Assembly: GCA_017430145.1 (NCBI GenBank)
Contig: JAFRNP010000058.1
Span: forward strand, 1-64,000
DNA: 64,000 bases
DNA from: Clostridia bacterium
GTDB taxonomy: Bacteria > Bacillota > Clostridia > Oscillospirales > Acutalibacteraceae
Direction: 5' to 3'
A program made the translations under genes and the position numbers. The notes beneath the pieces are model-generated. The model saw nothing but the letters and a program-made list of their open reading frames with translations. It searched no databases and had not been told where the DNA came from. Position 1 is the stretch's first letter. Each line of letters opens with the position of its first letter. Of the stretch, positions 54,650 through 63,286 are shown in pieces.

Positions 54650-55756
54650 ATGAAGAAACTGCAAAAAAGCAATCTGCAATCCGTTTCGGGTTCTGCGCTT
54701 CCCTATATCGTCGTCGTCGCGGCGTTCTTTATCGTCACGCTTCTGCAAAAGAGCGGCAATCTGGAACAGCATATGCAGGGTATGCTTGTGCCTGTATGCT
54801 GTTACATCGTTATGGCGCTTTCCCTGAACCTGACGGTGGGCATTATGGGTGAGCTGAGCATCGGCCATGCGGGCTTTATGAGCCTCGGCGCTTTTTCGGG
54901 CGTTGTGGCTTCGCAAAGCCTGATCGACGCGGTGCCGAACACGGCGCTCCGGCTTGCGCTCTCCATTGCCTGCGGCGCCTGCGTTGCCGCTGTCGGCGGT
55001 TTTCTGATCGGTTTGCCGGTTCTGCGTCTGCGCGGCGACTACCTTGCCATCGTGACGCTGGCATTCGGAGAGATCATCCGGGACATTATCACCTGCCTGA
55101 TCGTCGGGCACGATAAAAACGGGCTGCATATCCTGTTTAACTTCCGCGGAACGAAAACCGTGGCCGATCTGGAGCTTGTCGAAGGCGGGCTTCCGATCAT
55201 CAAGGGCGCGCAGGGCGCGATCGGCACAACAAAGATCTCATCCTTCGGCGCAGGCGTTATCCTGATCCTGATCGCATTGTTTATCATCCTTAACTTCATC
55301 AAAAGCCGTACCGGCCGCGCGGTGATCGCCATCCGCGACAACCGCATCGCCGCGGAATCGGTGGGCGTGGAAGTGATGAAAAACAAAATGATCGCGTTCG
55401 TGATTTCCACCACCCTCGCCGGGGCGGCGGGCGCGCTGTACGGGCTGAACTATACGAGCCTTGCTGCGGATAAATTTGACTTCAATAAATCGATCCTGGT
55501 GTTGGTGTTCGTCGTATTGGGCGGCCTTGGCAACATGCTGGGCTCCATAATATCCGCAACCGTCCTGACTTTGCTTCCGGAGGTGCTGCGCGGCTTTGAC
55601 CAGTACAGAATGCTGATCTACGCGATCGTCCTTATCCTTGTTATGCTTGCCACAAACAGCCCGAAGATGAAGGCGCTTCTGCAAAAGCTTCTGCAGGACG
55701 TCAAGACGCTTTTGTTCAAGGCTGTTCCGAAACGGAAAAGCGAAGGGGAGGTGTGA
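54650..55756 (+). CDS. livM: Branched-chain amino-acid ABC permease LivM
   Basis: 368 residues from ATG 54650, 7 nt after GGGGGG. Helices include LNLTVGIMGELSIGHAGFMS and LPVLRLRGDYLAIVTLAFGE, LivM signatures, and the coupling loop AIRDNRIAAESVGVEVMKNK. The C-terminus is basic and cytoplasmic. Pairs with LivH. Confidence 0.95.
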   Translation: MKKLQKSNLQSVSGSALPYIVVVAAFFIVTLLQKSGNLEQHMQGMLVPVCCYIVMALSLNLTVGIMGELSIGHAGFMSLGAFSGVVASQSLIDAVPNTALRLALSIACGACVAAVGGFLIGLPVLRLRGDYLAIVTLAFGEIIRDIITCLIVGHDKNGLHILFNFRGTKTVADLELVEGGLPIIKGAQGAIGTTKISSFGAGVILILIALFIILNFIKSRTGRAVIAIRDNRIAAESVGVEVMKNKMIAFVISTTLAGAAGALYGLNYTSLAADKFDFNKSILVLVFVVLGGLGNMLGSIISATVLTLLPEVLRGFDQYRMLIYAIVLILVMLATNSPKMKALLQKLLQDVKTLLFKAVPKRKSEGEV

Positions 55757-55758
55757 GC

Positions 55759-56607
55759 ATGAAGGTTTTTGAAAAGGGCAAAATGGTCCCCGTGCCCAGC
55801 ACCTCGATCATTCCGGAGCGTGATCTCGGCAAACCTCCCGTGCTTGAATGCGTCCATCTGGGTATCGAATTCGGCGGCCTGAAGGCTGTGGATGATTTTA
55901 ACCTGACGGTGGGCAAAACGGAGATTGCGGGTCTGATCGGCCCCAACGGCGCAGGCAAGACCACGGTGTTCAACCTTTTGACTAAGGTGTATACCCCCAC
56001 GCACGGGACGATCATGCTTGACGGGCACGACACCACAGGCAAAAGTACGGTGCAGATCAGCAAGATGGGCATCGCCCGTACGTTCCAGAATATCCGTTTG
56101 TTCAACAATATGACCGTGGAAGAGAACGTGCGCGTCGGTCTGCATAACCGGATCAAATACAGTACCGCTGAGGGCATTTTCCGTCTGCCGCGGTTCTGGA
56201 CCCACGAAAAGGAATTCCACGAGCGCGCGATGGAACTTCTGTCCATATTCGACATGCAGGACATGGCGAATATCAAGGCGGGCAACCTGCCCTACGGCGC
56301 CCAGCGCCGGCTGGAGATCGTGCGGGCGCTGGCGACCAACCCGAAGCTCCTTTTGCTTGACGAGCCCGCCGCGGGCATGAATCCGAATGAGACGGCGGAG
56401 CTGATGGAAAATATCGTGAAGATCCGTGATTCGTTCAAAATCGCCGTTCTGCTCATCGAGCACGATATGAAGCTGGTCATGGGCATCTGCGAAGGCATCT
56501 GCGTGCTGAACTTCGGGCGTATCATCGCCAAGGGCACGGCGGAAGAGATCCAGAACAACCCCGAGGTCATCAAGGCGTATCTCGGCAACAACAGCATGGA
56601 GGAATGA
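55759..56607 (+). CDS. livG: Branched-chain amino-acid ABC ATPase LivG
   Basis: 282 residues from ATG 55759, 8 nt after GGGGAGG (a GTG at 55753 is possible). Walker A GPNGAGKTT, Q-loop RTFQNIRLF, signature LPYGAQRRLEIVRA, Walker B LLLLDEPAAGMNPNE and switch His LIEHDMKLV. The signature reads YGAQRR rather than the usual YGxQRR-type SGGQ, as is normal for LivG. Confidence 0.95.
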   Translation: MKVFEKGKMVPVPSTSIIPERDLGKPPVLECVHLGIEFGGLKAVDDFNLTVGKTEIAGLIGPNGAGKTTVFNLLTKVYTPTHGTIMLDGHDTTGKSTVQISKMGIARTFQNIRLFNNMTVEENVRVGLHNRIKYSTAEGIFRLPRFWTHEKEFHERAMELLSIFDMQDMANIKAGNLPYGAQRRLEIVRALATNPKLLLLDEPAAGMNPNETAELMENIVKIRDSFKIAVLLIEHDMKLVMGICEGICVLNFGRIIAKGTAEEIQNNPEVIKAYLGNNSMEE

Positions 56608-56611
56608 GCGT

Positions 56612-57319
56612 ATGGCAATGCTTGAAGTAAACGGCATCAACGTGTATTACGGCTCGATCCATGCCATCAAGGATATCAGCTTTGAGGTGAACCAGGGCGA
56701 GATCGTGACGCTGATCGGCGCCAACGGCGCGGGCAAGAGCACCACGCTGCAAACGATTTCCGGACTGCTTCGCTCCCGAACGGGGTCGATCCTTTTTGAG
56801 GGAAAGTCCCTCGGAGGGATCCCTGCGCACAAAGTGGTGTCCATGGGCATCGCCCACGTGCCGGAGGGCAGACGGATCTTCCAGCAGATGACCGTGGAAG
56901 AGAATATCGAGATGGGCGCCTATACGCGTCCGGCAGGGGAATACGCTGCCAACCTTGAAAACGTGTTCCGTCATTTCCCCCGGCTGGAGGAACGCCGGCG
57001 GCAGATCGCCGGTACCCTTTCGGGCGGCGAGCAGCAGATGCTGGCAATGGGCCGCGCCATGATGAGCGCCCCGCAGCTTCTGATGCTGGACGAGCCCTCC
57101 ATGGGCCTTTCGCCGATCCTGGTGGACGAGATCTTTGATATCATCAAGGCGTTCCATGAGAGCGGGACCACGATCCTGCTGGTGGAACAGAACGCCAATA
57201 AGTCATTGGCGATCTCCGACCGGGCGTACGTGCTCGAAAACGGAAAGATCACGCTTACCGGCACCGGCAAAGAGCTGATGCAGAGCGAGGAGATCAAAAA
57301 AGCCTATCTCGGCGGATAA
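56612..57319 (+). CDS. livF: Branched-chain amino-acid ABC ATPase LivF
   Basis: 235 residues. Walker A GANGAGKST, the LivF-type AHVPEGRRIFQQMTVEEN, signature LSGGEQQMLAMGRA, Walker B LLMLDEPSMGLSP and VEQNANKSL in the switch region. ATG 9 nt after GGAGGA. Last gene of the livJHMGF operon, followed by a strong terminator. Confidence 0.95.
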   Translation: MAMLEVNGINVYYGSIHAIKDISFEVNQGEIVTLIGANGAGKSTTLQTISGLLRSRTGSILFEGKSLGGIPAHKVVSMGIAHVPEGRRIFQQMTVEENIEMGAYTRPAGEYAANLENVFRHFPRLEERRRQIAGTLSGGEQQMLAMGRAMMSAPQLLMLDEPSMGLSPILVDEIFDIIKAFHESGTTILLVEQNANKSLAISDRAYVLENGKITLTGTGKELMQSEEIKKAYLGG

Positions 57320-57321
57320 TA

Positions 57322-57357
57322 AAAAAAAGCGTTCCGGCGGCTGCCGGAACGCTTTTT
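57322..57357 (+). terminator. Terminator of liv operon
   Basis: AAAAAGCGTTCCGG/CCGGAACGCTTTTTT with a 6-nt loop. Confidence 0.9.
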
Positions 57358-57433
57358 TCGCCTTCACGTATAGGCCTCGGAGGGAGGCTTCTGATCGGGA
57401 AAAATAAAATCAAAAAAGAGAAATGATAAAAGG

Positions 57434-57466
57434 CGGAACGCCGCGGGGTGCGGCGTTGATCATAGA
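57434..57466 (+). repeat. REP-like palindrome CGGAACGC...GCGTTGATCATAG
   Basis: AACGCCGC/GCGGCGTT stem (57437-57444/57450-57457) flanked by CGG and GATCATAGA. The same frame occurs in complement at about 4845-4876. In the rest of the 57358-57579 gap I see only a small GCCTC/GAGGC hairpin and A/T-rich sequence. Confidence 0.55.
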
Positions 57467-57579
57467 AAGCTTATAGATCTTTGAGAAACGGGTTTATAAA
57501 GCAACCGGTCGGCGTCTGTATGCGGGGGCAGGGCCTCTTTTTTATTTTATCATTATTTACAATACATAAAAAAGCGGGG

Positions 57580-58200
57580 TCAGTTTTGAATGTCCTTTTT
57601 TCTGATCACGTTTACCACCGTGTCGACCAGTACTTTTACGTCAAGCCTTAGGGAGAGGTGGTTGAGGTAATAGGCGTCGAGGCGCGCTTTTTCTTCGTCG
57701 GAGACAAAATCGCGGCCGTTGACCTGCGCGTAGCCCGAGATCCCGGGGCGCAGGGCGTACACGCCGTACTTCCGGCGCAGCTCGTGGACCTGCGTCTCTT
57801 CGGGGATCAGCGGCCTCGGGCCGATAAAGCTCATCTCCCCGCGCAGGATATTGATCAGCTGCGGCAGTTCGTCGAGGCTGGTTTTGCGCAGCAGCTTCCC
57901 GACCCGGGTGATGTAATTCTGCGCCTCGGAAAAATCGGCGCTGGCAAGATGATGGGGAGAGTCTTTAAGCATGGTACGGAATTTGTAGCAGGGGAACAGC
58001 TTTTCGTTTTGGCCGACCCGCATCTGCGTGAAGATCGCGGGCCCCCGGCTGTCCAGCCGGATCAGCAGCACCAGCAGCAGCATGAACGGCGCCAGGGCGC
58101 ACAGCGCGAGAAAAGCGAATACGATATCGAGCCGATGCTTCCAGGTCAGGTATGCGTCGGTTTTTTTATTTTTCTTTTCGGCGTTTCCAGATTGATTCAT
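57580..58200 (-). CDS. Bacterial sugar transferase (undecaprenyl-phosphate sugar-phosphate transferase type)
   Basis: 206 residues from ATG 58200; an upstream in-frame extension overlaps the promoter. A basic N-terminus precedes one membrane hairpin (about 22-46). [43 protein letters not shown] and [14 protein letters not shown] are the family motifs. The enzyme attaches the first sugar phosphate to the lipid carrier for exopolysaccharide or glycoprotein glycans. No other glycan gene is adjacent. The ribosome site is weak. Confidence 0.92.
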   Translation of the reverse strand: MNQSGNAEKKNKKTDAYLTWKHRLDIVFAFLALCALAPFMLLLVLLIRLDSRGPAIFTQMRVGQNEKLFPCYKFRTMLKDSPHHLASADFSEAQNYITRVGKLLRKTSLDELPQLINILRGEMSFIGPRPLIPEETQVHELRRKYGVYALRPGISGYAQVNGRDFVSDEEKARLDAYYLNHLSLRLDVKVLVDTVVNVIRKKDIQN

Positions 58201-58270
58201 ATCACAAAGACCCTGTCCATATACTTGTAATGAACCGGCGGCGGACGGGCAGGACCGCCGATCGTGAACA

Positions 58271-58299
58271 ATTATAGCCGATAAAGGAAGAATTGTCAA
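58271..58299 (-). promoter_or_regulatory. Promoter of sugar transferase gene
   Basis: Minus strand TTGACA (58299-58294), 17-nt spacer, TATAAT (58276-58271). Confidence 0.9.
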
Positions 58300-58348
58300 T
58301 TCTTTTCGGTTTTACGCCGCGGCGATCCGTTAACAGGAGGGGACGGAT

Positions 58349-59377
58349 TTGGAACAAACGGACTTTCGGGAACGGGTCTTTTCCTTTTTTTTGCCGCCGG
58401 AGGCGGCTGTCCTGCGCCGATGCGCTGCCGGGGTCCGGGATCTCGGAGAGGTCTGCGTTTACGCCGGCAAAGCGGTGGTTTTCTTTTGTGAAAACGGCGC
58501 GCGTTTCTGCCGAAAAAACGGGACGCTTTCCGATCATCCTGCCCAGGACTGTCTGCGCCTGGACGCGGAAGAGATGCTGAGGCTTCTGGCGCGGGCGGCG
58601 GAGTATTCGCTGTTTCGCAAAAAAGAAGAGCTGGGCGCAGGTTTTTTGACGGTCGGCGGCTGCCGGATCGCCGTTTGCGGCGCCGCAAGCGACGCGCGCA
58701 TCGGCGCGGGCGGGATCACTTCCCTTCATTTCCGTATCCCGCTTATTTCCCCGCCGATGCCGCCGGAGGAAGTCTGCGGCTGCCTTGACGCCGGCAGCCT
58801 CCTGATCGCCGGACCGCCGGGCTGCGGGAAGACGACGATGCTCAAAAGCTGCATACGGCGCCTTTCCGGCGCGGGCGGCGGATTTAAGCGGGTGGCTGTG
58901 ATCGACGAACGGGAGGAGTTTTCCGCGTTTGTTGAAGGGTCGCCCGGCTGTGTGACCTGCGACGTGATCGGCTGCGTACCGAAAGGGGAGGCGATCGAAC
59001 GCGCGGTACGTCTTCTGAACCCGGAATGGATCGTGTGCGACGAGCTGGGCTCCGGGGCGGAGACGGCTGCCGTGTGCCGTGCGCTCAATACGGGTGTGCG
59101 GTTTCTGGCGTCGATCCATGCAGGAACCCCGGAAGAGCTTGTCAGGCGTACGCAGTACCGGCAGCTCCGGCAGGCAGGCGTATTTGAAAGGGTTGTCTTT
59201 CTTGCTGCCGGGCGCCCCGGGCGGGTCGACCGGATCCTGAAAGGACCGGCGGCGGAAGCATTTCGGAAAGGAGAGGAGCGGGTTGCGGATGCTCGGGATC
59301 GCACTTCTGAGCGCGGCGCCTTTTCTGCTGTCGCTGAACCTTACGGTCGCGGCGCGGCGCAGGTGCGCGGCGCTTGA
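58349..59377 (+). CDS. spoIIIAA: Stage III sporulation protein AA
   Basis: 342 residues from TTG 58349, 7-8 nt after AGGAGGGG. Walker A GPPGCGKTTM near 155, IDEREE, and WIVCDELGSGAE as Walker B; the family resembles type II/IV secretion ATPases. It powers or assembles the SpoIIIA-SpoIIQ channel from the mother-cell side during engulfment. The last 30 residues (after RILKGPAAEAFRKGEE) overlap the next gene in another frame, and the protein is about 35 residues longer than B. subtilis SpoIIIAA. Confidence 0.94.
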   Translation: MEQTDFRERVFSFFLPPEAAVLRRCAAGVRDLGEVCVYAGKAVVFFCENGARFCRKNGTLSDHPAQDCLRLDAEEMLRLLARAAEYSLFRKKEELGAGFLTVGGCRIAVCGAASDARIGAGGITSLHFRIPLISPPMPPEEVCGCLDAGSLLIAGPPGCGKTTMLKSCIRRLSGAGGGFKRVAVIDEREEFSAFVEGSPGCVTCDVIGCVPKGEAIERAVRLLNPEWIVCDELGSGAETAAVCRALNTGVRFLASIHAGTPEELVRRTQYRQLRQAGVFERVVFLAAGRPGRVDRILKGPAAEAFRKGEERVADARDRTSERGAFSAVAEPYGRGAAQVRGA

Positions 59378-59771
59378 AACGTACGCTGCGTTTTTTGAAC
59401 GGCTTGCAGACGTGTGTGCGGGGGCGTGCCTGCCGACGCCGGTGCTTCTGCGGCTGGCGGCGGAAGGCGCACGGGTTGCACAGTTCTCATCCTTTTTTCG
59501 GGATGCCTGTACGGGGGATCTGCCGGACGCCTGGCAGAGGCTTGCTGCTTCCCAGCCGCTTCTGACCGCCCGTGAGCGGGACGTACTGGGGAGCTTTGCC
59601 GGGGCGCTGAGCGAGACGGACGAAATGCGGTTTGCCGCCGCCTGCCGCGACCGCCGGCAGTTTTTTTCCTTGCAGGCGGAAACGGCGTATAAAGTATGCC
59701 GGGAACGCGAGCGGCTCAGGCTTGCGATCGGCGCCGCGGCGTCGGTGCTGCCGGCGGTGCTGCTTTTGTAA
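59289..59771 (+). CDS. spoIIIAB: Stage III sporulation protein AB
   Basis: About 160 residues. ATG 59289 or TTG 59283 may be used, both after AGGAGAGGAG. An N-terminal membrane helix is followed by RRRCAALETYAAFFERL, and the C-terminal half (LSETDEMRFAAACRDRRQFF) ends in a hydrophobic helix. Related to type II secretion GspF-like domains. The gene overlaps spoIIIAA by about 90 nt. Confidence 0.85.
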   Translation: MLGIALLSAAPFLLSLNLTVAARRRCAALETYAAFFERLADVCAGACLPTPVLLRLAAEGARVAQFSSFFRDACTGDLPDAWQRLAASQPLLTARERDVLGSFAGALSETDEMRFAAACRDRRQFFSLQAETAYKVCRERERLRLAIGAAASVLPAVLLL

Positions 59772-59790
59772 ACAGGTTGGAGGGACGTTT

Positions 59791-59985
59791 TTGGAGATCG
59801 ACGTTTTGTTTAAGATCGCCGCCGTCGGGCTGATCGCCGCCGTGCTCAATCAGATCCTGGCGCGGGCGGGTAAGGAGGAATACACCATGCTTGTGACGCT
59901 TGCGGGCATGATCGCGGTGATCATGCTGCTGCTGCCGTCGGTACGTACGCTCTTTGAAACGGTCCGCAGTGTTTTCGGGCTGTGA
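59791..59985 (+). CDS. spoIIIAC: Stage III sporulation protein AC
   Basis: 64 residues from TTG 59791, 7-8 nt after TTGGAGGG. Two hydrophobic helices: IDVLFKIAAVGLIAAVLNQI and YTMLVTLAGMIAVIMLLLP around the conserved RAGKEEY. Matches SpoIIIAC in length and pattern. It was easy to miss because of its TTG start. Overlaps spoIIIAD by 4 nt. Confidence 0.9.
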   Translation: MEIDVLFKIAAVGLIAAVLNQILARAGKEEYTMLVTLAGMIAVIMLLLPSVRTLFETVRSVFGL

Positions 59986-60371
59986 TCGTAAAGCTGTGCG
60001 CCGTCGTGGTCTGCGAAGCGGTATTGTATTCGTTGCTCAGGGAGACGCGCCCGGAACTTGCTTTTATATTACAGATCGGCGCGGCGGTTTTGCTGTTTTT
60101 TCTGATCGCCCAGGACCTGCGCGAGATCCGTACGTTCTTTCTGAACCTGATCGCCGGCAATCAGACGACGGCGTCCTACGGAGGGACGCTGATAAAGATC
60201 CTGCTGTCGGCGCTGACGGCGCAGTTTGCCGCCGATACCGCCAGGGACTGCGGGCAGACGGCGCTTGCGAAACAGGTGGAGTTTGCCGGCGGCGTGCTGA
60301 TCGTTATCCTTGCGCTGCCGATCTTCAAGGCGATCCTGCAGCTTTTGTCCGCCTGGCTCGGCGGCGTCTGA
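59982..60371 (+). CDS. spoIIIAD: Stage III sporulation protein AD
   Basis: 129 residues from GTG 59982 (GTGA overlap). Four hydrophobic segments, with ETRPELAFILQIGAAVLLFF and KQVEFAGGVLIVILALPIFK characteristic of SpoIIIAD. Membrane subunit of the SpoIIIA complex. Confidence 0.92.
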   Translation: MIVKLCAVVVCEAVLYSLLRETRPELAFILQIGAAVLLFFLIAQDLREIRTFFLNLIAGNQTTASYGGTLIKILLSALTAQFAADTARDCGQTALAKQVEFAGGVLIVILALPIFKAILQLLSAWLGGV

Positions 60372-61477
60372 AAACGGCTGTCGTCTGCGTGCTTGCGCTT
60401 CTGTGCTGTATTTTTCTGACGCAGCCTGCCGCTGCGGCGTCGACGGACGAAACCTTTGCCGATGAAGAGCTTGCTTCTCTTTTTTCCGTCGTTGACGACG
60501 AGACCCGCTCGCTTCTGGCACAGCTGGGACTGGAATCTTTTTCGCTGCGTTCCCTCAACGACCTGTCGGTCCCGGCTCTTTTGCAGGGACTAACGGACCT
60601 GTTATATAACGGCCTTCGCGTCGGGCTTCGGGAATGCCTGCCGGCGTTCGCGCTGCTGCCGGCGCTGAAGATCTTTCAGGATCTGATGCCCGAGGGCAGG
60701 CTGCGTGTGTCTGGCGGGCAGATCGGGACGGCGGCGCTGCTGTTTGCGATGCTGGCGCCTGCAACGTCGCTTGTGGATGCGGTAACGAGCGCCCTTGCCG
60801 CCGCAAAGGACCTGATGCTGCTTCTGCTGCCGGTTCTGACGGGGCTGCTGGCATTCTCGGGCAGCGCGGCGGCTGCGGCGGGGATCAACGGAACGCTCTT
60901 TCTGTTCAGCCAGACGGTATCCGTCGTTTTCTGCGAACAGCTCCCGATGCTGGCGGGGATCTCCGTCTCCCTCGCCGCCGCCGACGCGCTGTGGCAGGAA
61001 GGTATTGCCGGGACACTTTTGCAGCTTTTGAACCGGGCGGTCAAGTGGGGCGTAGGGTTGGCGGCAGGGCTGTTTTCGGCGGTGCTGACCGTAAAGGGCG
61101 TGCTGACGGACGCGGCGGATTCCGTGCTGCTGAAAGGCGGAAAGCTGCTGGTCGGCGGCGTCCCGGTCGTGGGCGGCGCGCTTTCGGAGGCGCTGGGGAG
61201 CGTCGGGGCAGGACTTGCGCTCGTACGCGGGACGGCGGCGGTTTTGACGGTCCCGGTCCTGCTGGCGGTGGGGCTGCCTGCGTTTATACGGCTTCTTGCG
61301 GGTATCATTCTGACGTCGCTTTTTTCGGCGGCGGCAGGTTCTCTCGGTCAAAAAAGCGCCGCCGTGTTTTCAAAGGCGCTTTCGGAGCTGTACGGCGTAT
61401 TGCTGGCGGTCCAGATGTTTCACTCCGTCGTGTTTATCGTGGCGCTGGCGCTGGTGGTCCGGATGCGCGCTGGTTGA
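60368..61477 (+). CDS. spoIIIAE: Stage III sporulation protein AE
   Basis: About 369 residues. No ATG, GTG or TTG gives a normal N-terminus near the spoIIIAD stop. A CTG at 60368 overlapping that stop (CTGA) would give MKTAVVCVLALLCCIF...AAAAS, a good signal peptide. GTG at 60389 is an alternative with a shorter hydrophobic start. The body has LGLESFSLRSL and multiple helices through VFIVALALVVRM. B. subtilis SpoIIIAE is about 30 residues longer. Part of the channel complex. Confidence 0.88.
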   Translation: MKTAVVCVLALLCCIFLTQPAAAASTDETFADEELASLFSVVDDETRSLLAQLGLESFSLRSLNDLSVPALLQGLTDLLYNGLRVGLRECLPAFALLPALKIFQDLMPEGRLRVSGGQIGTAALLFAMLAPATSLVDAVTSALAAAKDLMLLLLPVLTGLLAFSGSAAAAAGINGTLFLFSQTVSVVFCEQLPMLAGISVSLAAADALWQEGIAGTLLQLLNRAVKWGVGLAAGLFSAVLTVKGVLTDAADSVLLKGGKLLVGGVPVVGGALSEALGSVGAGLALVRGTAAVLTVPVLLAVGLPAFIRLLAGIILTSLFSAAAGSLGQKSAAVFSKALSELYGVLLAVQMFHSVVFIVALALVVRMRAG

Positions 61478-61518
61478 GGATGCCGGTCATTAACGCAGGG
61501 AAAGAAAAGAGGTACGGT

Positions 61519-61986
61519 ATGGACGCGCTGCGTCAATTCGCTTTGTTTTTGCTGTTTTCCGCCGTCATTATGGGGGCGGTGACGTTCGTGCTGCCGCACG
61601 GCCGTCTGACGGAAACCGCAAAAAGCGTGCTCACGGTGACGTTGTTTTTCGCTGTGCTGCAGTTTTTGCCTGCGTTCCGTCTCCGACTGCCGGTCCCGGC
61701 GTCTGCCGGCGGATACGATGCGGATGATTTTTCAGCCGCCGCCGAGGTCGCGGGCGCAGCCGCCGAGCGCTTGATGAACGGCGTTCTGGCAGAACGGCTG
61801 AAAACCGTTACCGACGCGCCGTATACCGCTTCGTTTGCGTTGCATATCGACGGCGATATGCGCATAGACTTACAGCGGCTGGAGATTGTGTTTCCGTCCG
61901 GCGGGGCGGACGCCGAAAACGTGGAGACGGCCGTGCGCGAGCTGTTTGGGGAGGCGGTCGAGGTGAAGATCGAGGTCAGGCCGTGA
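61519..61986 (+). CDS. spoIIIAF: Stage III sporulation protein AF
   Basis: 155 residues from ATG 61519, 7 nt after AAGAGGT (ATG 61480 in frame lacks a site). Two N-terminal helices, then a soluble domain (LKTVTDAPYTASFALHIDGD, NVETAVRELFGEAVEVKIEV) resembling the ring-building motif of this family. Overlaps spoIIIAG by GTGA. Confidence 0.88.
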   Translation: MDALRQFALFLLFSAVIMGAVTFVLPHGRLTETAKSVLTVTLFFAVLQFLPAFRLRLPVPASAGGYDADDFSAAAEVAGAAAERLMNGVLAERLKTVTDAPYTASFALHIDGDMRIDLQRLEIVFPSGGADAENVETAVRELFGEAVEVKIEVRP

Positions 61987-62498
61987 ACCAGAAAGAACAG
62001 ATCCGGGGACTTTTTCAAAAGCTGAAGACGGATAAACGCGCGCTTTTGGTCCCGTGCCTTGCGTGCGTCGGGGCGCTGCTGCTTCTTCTGAGCGCCGGCG
62101 GCGAAAAGGCTGCGAAAAAGACTGCCGAAACGCCCGTACAGCAGATCGAACAGGCCGAAACGCGGCTGGAAGAGCGGCTGACAAAGCTGTTGTCCGGTGT
62201 GGACGGCGTCGGAAAACTGCGCGTGATCGTGACCCTTGACAGTATGGAAGCTTACGTCTATGCAAGGGATACCGGCGCCGATATCAACGGCGGCACGCGT
62301 GAAAGCGTCGTGCTGGTAGGAGACAGCGGCGGGAAAGAAGGTTTGCCCGAAAAGCTGATCGCGCCTTCGGTACGCGGCGTCGCCGTGGCGTGCGAGGGCG
62401 GCGGCAGCGCGGCGGTACGGCGGGAGGTGACGGCGTTGGTCGGCGCGGCGCTCGGCGTCAGCGCAAACCGGATCCACGTCAGCCGGATGGAGAAATAA
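61983..62498 (+). CDS. spoIIIAG: Stage III sporulation protein AG
   Basis: 171 residues, GTG start in the spoIIIAF stop. One membrane helix (about 22-42), a linker with EQAETRLEERLTKLLSGVDG, then a ring-building-motif domain (VGKLRVIVTLDS, RGVAVACEGGGSAAVRREVT). In B. subtilis this protein forms a large ring between mother cell and forespore. Confidence 0.92.
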   Translation: MNQKEQIRGLFQKLKTDKRALLVPCLACVGALLLLLSAGGEKAAKKTAETPVQQIEQAETRLEERLTKLLSGVDGVGKLRVIVTLDSMEAYVYARDTGADINGGTRESVVLVGDSGGKEGLPEKLIAPSVRGVAVACEGGGSAAVRREVTALVGAALGVSANRIHVSRMEK

Positions 62499-62533
62499 TG
62501 GGATACAGGCCCTAAACGACAGGAGGAAACAGT

Positions 62534-63091
62534 ATGCACGTATTGATCGGAAAAAGACAGTTGGTGCTGGCGGCGCTGGTCGTCGCCCTCGGCGCCGCAG
62601 TGTTTGTGAACTGGTACTACACCGGTTCCGAGACGCGTCTGTCGCCGGAGGGGACAGCCCCCGCCGGGCAGGAGGACGCCCGCGACGGCGCGGCGCAGTT
62701 TGCGTCGATGACGCAGGAGGAGGCGGACTATTTTGCTTCCGCCCGGCTGGACAGGGAGGTCAGTCAGGCGAGCGCCATCGAGGAGCTGCAGGCGGTGGCG
62801 GCTTCCGCGGACCCGGATAATGAAGCCGCGGGCGAGGCGTCCGAAAAGCTTGCGGCGCTGACAGCCGCCATCAAAACGCAAAACGATCTGGAAACGCTGG
62901 TGACAGCAGCCGTCGGCGGCGACTGCCTTGCGGTGATCTCCGACAACAGTGTGGATGTGATCGTCAGCAAAAGCGCGATGCGGGACGACACGGTACTGAA
63001 GATCTCGGATATCATCCATACCGTTTGCGGCGACGCATTTGAAAACGTCAGGATCACCGCCGCAGGGGAGATGTCCGAAGAAACATCGTGA
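62534..63091 (+). CDS. spoIIIAH: Stage III sporulation protein AH
   Basis: 185 residues, ATG 8 nt after AGGAGGAAA. Helix 1 (about 10-27) ends in FVNWYYTG, the SpoIIIAH signature. A linker and a ring-building-motif domain follow (ETLVTAAVGGDCLAVISDNS, DIIHTVCGDAFENVRITAAG). It pairs with SpoIIQ across the intermembrane space; spoIIQ itself is not in the window. Confidence 0.94.
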   Translation: MHVLIGKRQLVLAALVVALGAAVFVNWYYTGSETRLSPEGTAPAGQEDARDGAAQFASMTQEEADYFASARLDREVSQASAIEELQAVAASADPDNEAAGEASEKLAALTAAIKTQNDLETLVTAAVGGDCLAVISDNSVDVIVSKSAMRDDTVLKISDIIHTVCGDAFENVRITAAGEMSEETS

Positions 63092-63173
63092 GCTTCTTTT
63101 GCCGGTCAATAAACGATGAAGAACAGATTGGCTGCCGATGCACAGCGCCCCGAATAATCATGAAAATCTCCTA

Positions 63174-63202
63174 TTGCTTTCCTGATAAAAAGATGGTAAA
63201 AT
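63174..63202 (+). promoter_or_regulatory. Promoter of last gene; hairpin-rich leader follows
   Basis: TTGCTT (63174-63179), 17-nt spacer, TAAAAT (63197-63202). The leader then has CGCCGGC-TTTC-GCCGGCG (about 63213-63230) and GACGGGG-CCCT-CCCCGTC (about 63239-63256) before the ribosome site. Their role is unknown. Confidence 0.65.
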
Positions 63203-63286
63203 GATGATATGGACGCCGGCTTTCGCCGGCGGCGTACGGACGGGGCCCTCCCCGTCGTTTTACAGAGGAAATGAGGAGGAGAAACC

